This document shows positions 18,585 through 26,746 of a stretch of DNA of 64,000 bases, one piece after another. The position numbers were made by a program, and so were the translations under genes. A model generated the notes under the pieces. The model saw only the letters and a program-made list of their open reading frames with translations. It searched no databases and was not told where the DNA came from. How positions within the stretch are numbered: the stretch's first letter is position 1; every line of letters begins with the position of its first letter. The stretch is from Companilactobacillus crustorum JCM 15951 (GTDB taxonomy: Bacteria; Bacillota; Bacilli; Lactobacillales; Lactobacillaceae): NCBI RefSeq assembly GCF_001434585.1, contig NZ_AZDB01000005.1:1-64000 (forward strand). The letters are read 5' to 3'.

Positions 18585-19055
18585 ATGGACTTAGAAATTT
18601 ATAATGATGATAATTTAATTGATGACAAAAGGGAAAATTGGGTAAAAGATATTGTTCAATTTACTTTTAATAAGTTAGATTTGAAAGACAATACACAACT
18701 ATCAATTCATTTTGTTACCAAAGATAAGATTCATGAGATTAATAAAGAGTATCGAGATACTGATCGAGCTACTGACGTAATCAGTTTTGCAATCAATGAT
18801 GGTGAAGATTCATTGGATTACTTGGAAGCACAAATTCCTGATTTGCCAGTCGATCTCGGCGACTTATTTATCAGTGTTGAAATAGTTGATGAACATGCTA
18901 AGGATTACGAACATTCATTTGATCGTGAATTGGGTTATACAATTGTTCACGGTATTTTGCATTTAAATGGTTATGATCATATTAAGCCAGAAGATGAGAA
19001 AGTTATGATTGGTCTACAAGAGAAGATTCTCAGTGCTTATGGACTTGAAAAATAA
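18585..19055 (+). CDS. ybeY: Endoribonuclease YbeY (rRNA maturation factor)
   Basis: 156 residues. The metal-binding HGILHLNGYDH motif near the C-terminus defines the UPF0054/YbeY family. It acts in 16S rRNA 3' maturation and 70S quality control. TGGGGA precedes the ATG. In many Firmicutes dgkA follows directly; here a terminator follows instead and dgkA is absent. Confidence 0.96.
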   Translation: MDLEIYNDDNLIDDKRENWVKDIVQFTFNKLDLKDNTQLSIHFVTKDKIHEINKEYRDTDRATDVISFAINDGEDSLDYLEAQIPDLPVDLGDLFISVEIVDEHAKDYEHSFDRELGYTIVHGILHLNGYDHIKPEDEKVMIGLQEKILSAYGLEK

Positions 19056-19059
19056 AAGG

Positions 19060-19098
19060 ATCCTCAATGACATTTTTAATGTCGTTGAGGATTTTTTT
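19060..19098 (+). terminator. Terminator of phoH-ybeY
   Basis: ATCCTCAATGAC pairs with GTCGTTGAGGAT across a 9-base loop, then TTTTTT. Confidence 0.9.
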
Positions 19099-19167
19099 GT
19101 ATCACTATGACCTATCTCTTTTTTTGTGAAGATGATAAGCTTAAAAAATTAAGAAGGGAAGAATGAA

Positions 19168-19653
19168 ATGGATAAAGTGAAAAAGCTGCCAAAAGATATT
19201 GAAGTGATTTGGCGCTTGAATGCGTTGTTAGATTGTACAATTTTGTTGGCAATAACTTTGATAATATTTATTGGTAAAACATTTGTTTCAAAAGGAATGC
19301 AACCTTTTTTACTAATTGTAGGTTTGGTATTTCTGGGATTGACTATTTTGATTCCACTAATCGAAGTAATGTTAGTCAATTATCATTGGAACTATTGGAC
19401 TTATTACATTGATGCTCAGCAAGTTGAACTACGTCATGGCTTCTTTTTTAGAAAGCAAATTATTATTCCGATTGCCCGAATTCAAAATGTTACCTTGAAA
19501 CAAGGCCCTATATTAAGATTGAAAAATCTACAAAAGATTGTAATTGAAACGGCAGCTGGGGGTAATGATATTTCTGGAATCAAAAACGATGAGGCCGATA
19601 ATCTTAAGGAACTTATTATGAAATTAGCACGGGAGGCCCAAAATGACCTCTAA
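19168..19653 (+). CDS. Bacterial PH (bPH2) domain membrane protein, YdbS-like
   Basis: 161 residues. Two transmembrane helices (about 16-38 and 45-71) are followed by a bPH2 domain whose hallmark IPIARIQNVTLKQGPILR...IVIETAAGG is complete. Paired YdbS/YdbT-type genes occur in many Firmicutes. In Bacillus they have been linked to resistance to other strains' antimicrobial peptides; the role here is unknown. It overlaps the next gene by 11 bases, so the two are coupled. Confidence 0.88.
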   Translation: MDKVKKLPKDIEVIWRLNALLDCTILLAITLIIFIGKTFVSKGMQPFLLIVGLVFLGLTILIPLIEVMLVNYHWNYWTYYIDAQQVELRHGFFFRKQIIIPIARIQNVTLKQGPILRLKNLQKIVIETAAGGNDISGIKNDEADNLKELIMKLAREAQNDL

Positions 19654-21067
19654 ACCAAAGCGATTGCATCCAATATCGTTGTTAATTTTTACTTATGAAT
19701 CAATAAAGCAAATTATTTTCCCATTGATTATTTTTATATTAGGATTTAGCCGAATTTCTTCAATTGCTTGGTTGATAGTAATTGTTGTTGCATTAGTAAT
19801 AATTAATTTAATTTGGGATATTATGGATTATTTTATGTTCACATATCAAATTTTAGAAAGTGAAGTCGTCATTAGGTCAGGAGTATTGGTTAAGAAAGTT
19901 AATCATGTCCCATTTGACCGAATCCAAAATATCACAACGAATCAGTGGTTCTTTTTAAAGCCTTTTGGTCTAGAAGAATTAGAAATTGAGACCGCGGGAC
20001 AATCAAACAAAGCTGAAGTTGAGCTAAAAGCTGTTCCTGATACTCTAAAAAAAGAAATTGATTTGTTGAGATATAAAAAAGGTACAACGATAAATAACGC
20101 TCAGACTGAAGAAAATGTTTATACAATATCTTGGCCTGATCTTTGGAAATTTTCTCTTACGTCACCGGCATATTTTAGTGCATTATTAGCAGTTTTGGCA
20201 TTATACGGAAAAGTAAAAGATGCTATCAAGCAGAATGTTTATCAGAATATAGCTGATAGAATGACACATCTAGGATTCTTAATACTGATAATTGTGAGTT
20301 TAATAGTGTTATTTGTCTTTTATCTAGGATCAGTCGCAATTCTAATTTTAAAATATTATCATTTTCAGCTACTTGAAAATGATGGTCGATTACAAATAAC
20401 ACGCGGTTTATTTCAAATTAGAAAAACTGTTATTTCGATAAAAAGAATTCAAACTGTTATCGTAAAACAACCACTGTTAAGAACCTTTTTAGGGATTAGT
20501 ACGATACAGTTGGTGATAATTTCCAATTCTAAGGAGGGCGAAACTGAAAAAGATATTGTTATTATGCCAGTAATAGCTACTAAAAAAGTTGGAGAATTTT
20601 TGCAACAATTTTTACCACAAATACCAGTTAAAGAGATAGAACCTAAATTAAATAAGTGGACATACTATTATGAACTGCGTAATGCTACCCTTTGGGCAAT
20701 ACCGACTTTAGGTTGCTTGATATGGATTGGTTATTCCAATTTTTGGTTCATTATTATGATAATTATTTTAGGATTATTTTTGTTGTTTGTTCCAGCATTT
20801 TTATCGGCGAAACGTTCCAAAGTTCAGTATGTTAATAAAGAATTTTTAATGCTTCAGAATAATAAATTTATGATCAAACAAGTAATTTATATACCTAAAT
20901 CTAGAATTCAATATATTGAGAAGCGTTCTAGTATTTGGTTAGAGCAAAAAAGTATTGCTAGTCTATTAATTTATATTCGTTCTGGAAATAGTAAACGAAC
21001 CTTTAATGTTAATTATCAAGCTGAGGAAGATATTTCTGAAATTATAACCTGGTACAGCGAAAAGTAA
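19643..21067 (+). CDS. Bacterial PH (bPH2) domain membrane protein, YdbT-like
   Basis: 474 residues. Three bPH2 modules are marked by repeated RIQ motifs (FDRIQNITTNQWFFLKPFG; IKRIQTVIVKQPLLRTFLG; SRIQYIEKRSSIWLEQKS). They are separated by pairs of transmembrane helices (about 10-60, 170-235 and 345-390). This is the usual large partner of the YdbS-type protein upstream, likely forming a membrane complex. The pair sits where dgkA stands in related genomes. Confidence 0.88.
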   Translation: MTSKPKRLHPISLLIFTYESIKQIIFPLIIFILGFSRISSIAWLIVIVVALVIINLIWDIMDYFMFTYQILESEVVIRSGVLVKKVNHVPFDRIQNITTNQWFFLKPFGLEELEIETAGQSNKAEVELKAVPDTLKKEIDLLRYKKGTTINNAQTEENVYTISWPDLWKFSLTSPAYFSALLAVLALYGKVKDAIKQNVYQNIADRMTHLGFLILIIVSLIVLFVFYLGSVAILILKYYHFQLLENDGRLQITRGLFQIRKTVISIKRIQTVIVKQPLLRTFLGISTIQLVIISNSKEGETEKDIVIMPVIATKKVGEFLQQFLPQIPVKEIEPKLNKWTYYYELRNATLWAIPTLGCLIWIGYSNFWFIIMIIILGLFLLFVPAFLSAKRSKVQYVNKEFLMLQNNKFMIKQVIYIPKSRIQYIEKRSSIWLEQKSIASLLIYIRSGNSKRTFNVNYQAEEDISEIITWYSEK

Positions 21068-21127
21068 GTATTTTGACCCTTTGTATCTAAATTAGAAATA
21101 TATCTGGTTTTTTCTTTGTCTTTTGCT

Positions 21128-21155
21128 TTGATGATTAAGGAATCTCTTGTATTAT
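21128..21155 (+). promoter_or_regulatory. Possible promoter of cdd-era-recO
   Basis: TTGATG (21128-21133), 16-base spacer, TATTAT (21150-21155), about 40 bases before the GTG of cdd. Confidence 0.5.
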
Positions 21156-21193
21156 AGATATTGATTAAGAAACAAAAAAGGAGACTAAACCTA

Positions 21194-21595
21194 GTGGAAT
21201 TAAATGAGAAGCAATTGTTTGAAATAGCAGATGAGGCTATGAAAAATGCCTATGCTCCTTACTCAAACTATTGAGTTGGTGCTGCCATTGTTTGTGATAA
21301 CGATAAAACGTATTCAGGTGTTAATATTGAAAATGCCTCATATGGTTTAACTAATTGTGCCGAAAGAACAGCTATTTTTAAAGCTGTTTCAGAAGGTGTC
21401 AAGCACGTTTCAAAGATTATTGTTACCAATGGTACAGATGAATTATCTAAGCCCTGTGGGGCTTGTCGTCAGGTAATGAGTGAGTTTATGGGACCAGATG
21501 ATATTGTGTATTTAGCTAATCAACACAATGATTTCAAAGAATTTACTTTTAAAGAAATTTTGCCACTAGCATTTAGTGATAAGGACATGGATTAA
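21194..21595 (+). pseudogene. cdd: Cytidine deaminase interrupted by an in-frame TGA
   Basis: From GTG at 21194 (AAAGGAG ten bases upstream) the frame reads 133 codons of a normal Cdd to TAA at 21593, but codon 27 is TGA (21272-21274). Around it the family motif AYAPYSNY-stop-VGAAIV is otherwise intact. Downstream are the zinc and catalytic residues NCAERTAIF and PCGACRQV. Cdd converts cytidine and deoxycytidine to uridine forms. The missing residue is usually Lys, Arg, His, Pro or Gln; CGA to TGA is a single transition. There is no other decay, so this is a very recent mutation, a base-call error or readthrough. Translation to the stop yields only 26 residues. Confidence 0.9.
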
Positions 21596-21597
21596 TT

Positions 21598-22512
21598 ATG
21601 GATAATAAAGACTTTCGCTCAGGATTCGTAGCAATTATTGGACGTCCTAATGTTGGTAAATCAACATTTATGAATCGAATCGTTAAAGAACAAATTGCTA
21701 TCACATCACCAAAAGCACAAACAACACGTAACAAAATTCAAGGTATTTATACTGATGACAATCGTCAGATTATTTTCTTGGATACACCAGGTATTCACAA
21801 ACCTCATAATGATTTGGATCAATACATGGATAAGGCAGCTATTTCAGCTTTAAAAGAAGTTGATGCCGTTCTCTTTATGACTGAGGCTGGCGAGCAAGCT
21901 GGACCTGGAGACAAATTTATCATTGAAGAATTAAAGAAAGTAAAAGCTCCAGTTTTCTTAGTTCTAAATAAAATTGATTTGATCAATCCTGATGAAATGG
22001 CACCTCAGATTGATGAATATAAAGATTTAATGGACTTTGCGGAGATTATTCCTATTTCAGCAACAAATGGTAACAATATTGATGATCTGTTTGACACTTT
22101 GACTAAGCATTTACCAGTGGGTCCACAATATTATGATGCAGATCAAATTACAGATCATCCAGAGTACTTTATCGTTGGAGAATTGATTCGTGAGAAGATC
22201 TTGGAAGATACTCGTGATGAAATTCCTCATTCAGTTGCTGTAGTTGTTGAATCGATGAAAGAACGTAGTGCGGCTGGTAAATTACAGGTAGAAGCTTATA
22301 TCTACGTTGAACGTGACAGTCAAAAACCAATTGTCATTGGTCGAGGTGGTTCAATGTTGAAGAATATCGGTATTGGTTCACGAATCAAGATTGAACATTT
22401 ACTTGGCGAAAAGATCAATTTGAAGCTTTGGGTTCGTGTAAAGAAAAATTGGCGTGATGATCCAGCCTTTTTGGCTAGTGCTGGCTACTCAGTAAAGGAT
22501 CTAAATAATTAA
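21598..22512 (+). CDS. era: GTPase Era
   Basis: A 304-residue ribosome-assembly GTPase that binds the 3' end of 16S rRNA. G1 (GRPNVGKS), G3 ([11 protein letters not shown]), G4 (NKID) and G5 (SATNG) are present, and a C-terminal KH domain carries the [15 protein letters not shown]-binding loop. The ATG is 2 bases after the cdd stop; a strong ribosome site of its own is not obvious, so coupling with cdd may matter, and the TGA in cdd could have a polar effect. It overlaps recO by one base. Confidence 0.97.
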   Translation: MDNKDFRSGFVAIIGRPNVGKSTFMNRIVKEQIAITSPKAQTTRNKIQGIYTDDNRQIIFLDTPGIHKPHNDLDQYMDKAAISALKEVDAVLFMTEAGEQAGPGDKFIIEELKKVKAPVFLVLNKIDLINPDEMAPQIDEYKDLMDFAEIIPISATNGNNIDDLFDTLTKHLPVGPQYYDADQITDHPEYFIVGELIREKILEDTRDEIPHSVAVVVESMKERSAAGKLQVEAYIYVERDSQKPIVIGRGGSMLKNIGIGSRIKIEHLLGEKINLKLWVRVKKNWRDDPAFLASAGYSVKDLNN

Positions 22513-23270
22513 TGGTTCAAGCACCAACTAATTTTTTTGGAATTGTCGTTAGACGTCAGCGTTATAAAGAACAGGATGCTTTGGTAACCATCTTGACCCG
22601 AGAATATGGTTTCAAAACCTTTTTAGTTCGGGGAACTCAGACAGCTAAATCAAAGATATCAGGCTCGGTTATTACTTTTTCTTATGGTGAATATGCCGGT
22701 GTAGTCAAAAACGACGGTCTATCATATTTAAATTCTGCTAGTAATATCAAACAATTTAATGAAATTGTGCAGGATATTGAATTGAACGCTTATGCAACAT
22801 TTTTATTTGATTTGTATCATGAAGCTTTTGTTGATGATCCAGTACCAGATCAATGGTATCGAAAGTTGTTCAAGGCTTTGTTATATATTGAAAATGGCTA
22901 CGATGCACAGATAATAGTTAATATTATGCAGATGCAATTGTTGAATGCTTTTGGGGTTGCTCCTAATATGGATGCTTGCGTAGTGGGTGGCGAGACTGAA
23001 GGAGTTTTTGACTTTTCAGTTTTATTAGGAGGGTTACTCTGTTCAAAGCATTTTGATAACGATATTCATCGGCTTCACATTCCAAAAAAGATTATTTATT
23101 TTCTTAGATTATTTAGTAAAATTGATTTGGACCAAGTTGGAAAAATTGAAGTTAAAGAGAGCAATAAGGATTTAATACAACATGCTATTGATGCTATTTA
23201 TTTAGGAACCGTTGGTTATTATCCTAAAAGCAAAACTTTCATTGATAAGATGAAACGCTGGCGTCTTTAG
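22512..23270 (+). CDS. recO: DNA repair protein RecO
   Basis: A 252-residue RecO, which loads RecA on SSB-coated DNA together with RecR. The N-terminal OB fold (FFGIVVRRQRYKEQDALVTILTREYG, then FLVRGTQTAKSKISG) is clear, and the C-terminal part is helical. The family's four-cysteine zinc site is only partly kept (one Cys in DACVVGG, one in LLCSKHF). Its ATG overlaps the era stop codon. Confidence 0.94.
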   Translation: MVQAPTNFFGIVVRRQRYKEQDALVTILTREYGFKTFLVRGTQTAKSKISGSVITFSYGEYAGVVKNDGLSYLNSASNIKQFNEIVQDIELNAYATFLFDLYHEAFVDDPVPDQWYRKLFKALLYIENGYDAQIIVNIMQMQLLNAFGVAPNMDACVVGGETEGVFDFSVLLGGLLCSKHFDNDIHRLHIPKKIIYFLRLFSKIDLDQVGKIEVKESNKDLIQHAIDAIYLGTVGYYPKSKTFIDKMKRWRL

Positions 23271-23274
23271 TTGA

Positions 23275-23303
23275 TTGACATTCGGTATAAAAATGGTTAT
23301 ATT
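23275..23303 (+). promoter_or_regulatory. Promoter of the glyQS operon
   Basis: TTGACA (23275-23280), exactly 17 bases, TATATT (23298-23303). It begins right after the recO stop codon and drives the T-box leader. Confidence 0.85.
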
Positions 23304-23309
23304 GATAAA

Positions 23310-23470
23310 TGTTGAAACAGCGACGAAGGACAGTGAAAGCTTCGATTAGATTTATGGCGTACAATTTATTTGAATATAAAAGAGCAGGACTTTGTCCTGA
23401 ATTAGGGTGGAACCGCGAATACTCGTCCCTTGCAGAAAGTGCCTAAGTGTACACTGCAAGGGATTTTTTT
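23310..23470 (+). promoter_or_regulatory. Glycine T-box leader, unusually short Stem I
   Basis: The T-box AGGGTGGAACCGCG is at 23404-23417. TGGA pairs with a tRNA ending UCCA, which fits tRNA(Gly) (U73). Stem III is CAGGAC-TTT-GTCCTG. The terminator TCCCTTGCAG against CTGCAAGGGA with T7 spans 23426-23470. A GGC (Gly) codon stands at 23356-23358 in a likely specifier loop. Only about 75 bases separate the predicted transcription start from Stem III. A small CGAAG-CTTCG hairpin stands where the long distal arm would be, and no AGAGA or GGTG-type loop is seen. Confidence 0.8.
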
Positions 23471-23494
23471 GTGTTCGACCCGAAGGGAGAAAAA

Positions 23495-24403
23495 ATGGTT
23501 AAGAAGTTAAATATCCAAAATATGATTCTTACACTTCAAAAGTTTTGGGGTGATAAAGGTTGTATGTTAATGCAAGCCTATGATACAGAGAAGGGTGCCG
23601 GAACAATGAGTCCTTATACGTTCTTGCGGGCGATTGGACCAGAGCCTTGGAATGCGGCATACGTTGAACCTTCAAGACGTCCAGCCGATGGTCGTTATGG
23701 AGAAAATCCTAATCGTTTGTATCAACATCATCAATTTCAAGTAGTTATGAAGCCAGCTCCAGAAAATATTCAAGAATATTATTTGGATTCATTGCGTGCT
23801 TTAGGTATTGAACCATTAGAACATGATATTCGTTTCGTTGAAGATAATTGGGAGAATCCTTCAATGGGTTGTGCCGGTGTTGGTTGGGAAGTTTGGCTAG
23901 ATGGTATGGAAGTATCACAATTTACTTACTTCCAACAAGTCGGTGGACTTCAATGTCATCCAACAACTAGTGAAATTACTTATGGTGTGGAACGTTTAGC
24001 ATCATATATTCAAGATGTAAACTCAGTTTATGATCTTGAATGGGGTGATGGCGTTCTTTATGGCGATATTTTCAAAGAACCAGAATATGAACATTCAAAA
24101 TATTCATTCGAAGAAAGCAATCAAGATATGTTGTTTAAGTTTTTTGATGAGTATGAAGCTGAAGCTAATCGTTTGATGGACTTAGGACTAGTACATCCAG
24201 CCTATGATTATATTTTGAAATGTTCACATACATTTAACTTGCTTGATGCTCGTGGTGCCGTATCAGTTACTGAGCGTGCTGCATTCTTATCACGAATCAG
24301 AAAGATGGCTCATAAAGTTGCTAAAGCCTTCGTTGAAGAAAGAAAGAAACGTGGTTTCCCACTTTTAGCAAATAGCCAAGCAAAGGAGAAAGAAAATGAC
24401 TAA
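23495..24403 (+). CDS. glyQ: Glycine--tRNA ligase alpha subunit
   Basis: A 302-residue catalytic subunit of the alpha2beta2 bacterial GlyRS. The family is recognised from [42 protein letters not shown] and the FQVVMKPAP region. The ATG at 23495 follows AAGGGAGA; upstream in-frame codons are in the T-box terminator. It overlaps glyS by 8 bases. Confidence 0.97.
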   Translation: MVKKLNIQNMILTLQKFWGDKGCMLMQAYDTEKGAGTMSPYTFLRAIGPEPWNAAYVEPSRRPADGRYGENPNRLYQHHQFQVVMKPAPENIQEYYLDSLRALGIEPLEHDIRFVEDNWENPSMGCAGVGWEVWLDGMEVSQFTYFQQVGGLQCHPTTSEITYGVERLASYIQDVNSVYDLEWGDGVLYGDIFKEPEYEHSKYSFEESNQDMLFKFFDEYEAEANRLMDLGLVHPAYDYILKCSHTFNLLDARGAVSVTERAAFLSRIRKMAHKVAKAFVEERKKRGFPLLANSQAKEKEND

Positions 24404-26456
24404 AAATTATTTATTAGAAATTGGTTTGGAAGAAATGCCAGCCCATGTTGTAACGAAGAGTGTCAATCAATTCGCTCAAAAAGCTGAAAAGTTCCTTAAA
24501 GAAAATCGTATTTCTTTTGATTCAGTTGAAAAGTTTTCAACTCCTAGACGTTTAACTATTTTCGTTAAAGGTATTGCAGAAAAGCAAACTGATATTGATG
24601 TTAAGGCCAAAGGTCCATCTAAGAAAATTGCTCAAGATGCTGATGGCAATTGGACTAAAGCTGCTCAAGGTTTTGCCCGTGGACAAGGGATGACTCCCGA
24701 TGATATCTTCTTTGAAGAATTAAAAGGTGTTGAATATGCTTATATTCAAAAACATGAAGATGGTCAAAAAGTTGAAGATGTTTTGAGCCATATGGATGAA
24801 GTTATTAAGTCAATCACATTCCCTACAAGAATGCGTTGGGGTTCATATGATTTTGAATATATCAGACCAATTCACTGGTTAGTTTCATTACTAGATAATG
24901 AAGAAGTGCCAGTGAAAATTCTTGATATTACTTCTGGCCGTATGACACGTGGTCATCGTTTCTTAGGTGAAGATATTGAGATTGATGATGCTAAAAATTA
25001 TGTTGAAAAATTAAAGTCACAATTTGTGATTGTTGATGCTAAAGCACGTAAACAAATTATTGCTGACCAAATTGATAAGATTGCTCAAGATAATAATTGG
25101 GATATTGACGTTGATCCAGACTTACTAGAGGAAGTTAATAACTTGGTTGAATATCCAACAACATTTTATGGCTCATTTGATAAAAAGTACTTGGAAATTC
25201 CTGATGAAGTCTTGATTACTTCTATGAAAGATAATCAAAGATATTTCTATGTTCGTGATCAAGCTGGAAAACTTGCTCCATACTTTATTGGTGTAAGAAA
25301 TGGTAATTCTGAGCATATTGAAAATGTAATCCGTGGTAATGAAAAAGTTCTTGTTGCTCGTTTGGAAGATGCTGATTTCTTCTTTAAGGAAGATCAAAAG
25401 AAGACAATTGCTGATTATGTTGAAAAACTAAAATCAGTTAACTTCCACGTTAAGATTGGTACTATGTATGAAAAAATGGCTCGAGTTCATCAAATTGCAG
25501 AACATTTAGCTGAATTGTTCCAATTAGATGCTACTGAGACCAAAGACTTACTTCGTGCCAGCGATATTTATAAGTTTGATCTAGTAACCAATATGGTAGA
25601 TGAATTTTCTGAATTGCAAGGTGTTATGGGCGAGAAGTATGCTGAGATCATGGGTGAAACAGAAGCAGTTGCACATGCTATCCGTGAACATTACATGCCT
25701 ATCTCCGCGGAAGGCGAATTGCCAGCAAGTAAAGTTGGAGCAGCTTTGGCCATTGCTGATAAATTGGATTCATTGATTACATTCTATGCAGTCGATTTGA
25801 TTCCTAGTGGTTCAAATGATCCATATGCACTACGTCGTCAGGCATATGGTATTGTAAGAATTCTTGATCAATATCAATGGTCATTGAACTTGAATGATCT
25901 TCAAGACTATTTGAAGGCTAATTTAAAAGTTCCTGCTAAACTAGATTTAGCTAAGAATGAAAAAGCTGTAAATGATTTTATGATTGACCGTGTACGTCAA
26001 TTGTTGAAACAAAAGAGTATTAGAAATGATATTATCGATGCTGTAGCTGCTGGATCAAATGTAGATCCAATTGCAATGATCGATGTTGCTGAAGTTCTTC
26101 AAAAGCATATTCAAGATGATGATTTCAAAGTTGTCATGGAAGCTCTTGGTCGTATTGCTAACTTATCTAAGAAAGCTAAATTCGGTTATTCAGATGATTT
26201 GACAGTTGATGAAACATTATTTGAAAACCCTTCAGAATCACAGTTGAAGAGCCAAGTTGAACAAATTAGTGATGCTAATGCTGAAGATCTCTTCAAACAA
26301 TTATCTGCATTACGTCCTGTAATTGACTCATATTTCGATGAAAATATGATCATGGCTAAGGATGAAAAAGTTAAGAATAATCGTTTGACACAATTAGTTA
26401 TTGCTAATAATTTGATTGCTAATTTGGGTGATCTTTCAAAAATTGTTACTAAATAA
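24396..26456 (+). CDS. glyS: Glycine--tRNA ligase beta subunit
   Basis: The 686-residue beta subunit that binds and positions tRNA(Gly). It begins [14 protein letters not shown] and contains the TPRRLTI and GPSKKIA motifs of the N-terminal part. A central HD-like region and a C-terminal anticodon-binding domain follow ([18 protein letters not shown]). AAGGAGAAAG precedes the ATG. Made with GlyQ from one T-box-controlled mRNA. Confidence 0.97.
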   Translation: MTKNYLLEIGLEEMPAHVVTKSVNQFAQKAEKFLKENRISFDSVEKFSTPRRLTIFVKGIAEKQTDIDVKAKGPSKKIAQDADGNWTKAAQGFARGQGMTPDDIFFEELKGVEYAYIQKHEDGQKVEDVLSHMDEVIKSITFPTRMRWGSYDFEYIRPIHWLVSLLDNEEVPVKILDITSGRMTRGHRFLGEDIEIDDAKNYVEKLKSQFVIVDAKARKQIIADQIDKIAQDNNWDIDVDPDLLEEVNNLVEYPTTFYGSFDKKYLEIPDEVLITSMKDNQRYFYVRDQAGKLAPYFIGVRNGNSEHIENVIRGNEKVLVARLEDADFFFKEDQKKTIADYVEKLKSVNFHVKIGTMYEKMARVHQIAEHLAELFQLDATETKDLLRASDIYKFDLVTNMVDEFSELQGVMGEKYAEIMGETEAVAHAIREHYMPISAEGELPASKVGAALAIADKLDSLITFYAVDLIPSGSNDPYALRRQAYGIVRILDQYQWSLNLNDLQDYLKANLKVPAKLDLAKNEKAVNDFMIDRVRQLLKQKSIRNDIIDAVAAGSNVDPIAMIDVAEVLQKHIQDDDFKVVMEALGRIANLSKKAKFGYSDDLTVDETLFENPSESQLKSQVEQISDANAEDLFKQLSALRPVIDSYFDENMIMAKDEKVKNNRLTQLVIANNLIANLGDLSKIVTK

Positions 26457-26475
26457 GCATCGTATTTAGGTTTTC

Positions 26476-26517
26476 AAAAAAGTACCTAATGGCTGGGAAA
26501 GTCATTAGGTACTTTTT
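26476..26517 (+). terminator. Terminator of glyQS
   Basis: AAAAAAGTACCTAATG pairs with CATTAGGTACTTTTT across an 11-base loop. Confidence 0.9.
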
Positions 26518-26564
26518 GAATTATTAGGCTTTTTATTAATTGGAGATAATTATAGTTAAATAAC

Positions 26565-26592
26565 GTGACTTTTATATAGGACCGTGTATAAT
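26565..26592 (+). promoter_or_regulatory. Promoter of the dnaG-rpoD operon
   Basis: TATAAT at 26587-26592 with GTGACT 16 bases upstream (26565-26570). It gives a leader of about 150 bases. Confidence 0.55.
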
Positions 26593-26598
26593 AAGATA

Positions 26599-26666
26599 TT
26601 GACAAGTGACCAGTGGTCCCAGTTTGCACTTTTTGTGGGAGCACTTTTTTATTTTAGGTCGCTGGT
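26599..26666 (+). promoter_or_regulatory. Structured leader with attenuator-like hairpin before dnaG
   Basis: TCCCA (26617-26621) pairs with TGGGA (26636-26640), and GCACTTTTTT follows, resembling an attenuator. An outer helix ACCAGTG (26609-26615) with CGCTGGT (26660-26666) closes around it. GACCA-G-TGGTC is also a perfect odd palindrome. No known riboswitch is recognised. Confidence 0.45.
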
Positions 26667-26746
26667 GGATTGATTCAGCATGTTTGTTTTCCAGAAATAG
26701 ATGTGTTATATTTCTGTATCTATAAACATATGAGGAGGTGACAGCT

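Noticed and set aside
21272-21274. Selenocysteine or programmed recoding at the cdd TGA
   Set aside because: The position is not a cysteine in the family and no SECIS-like hairpin follows. Mutation or base-call error is simpler; unspecific readthrough is left open.
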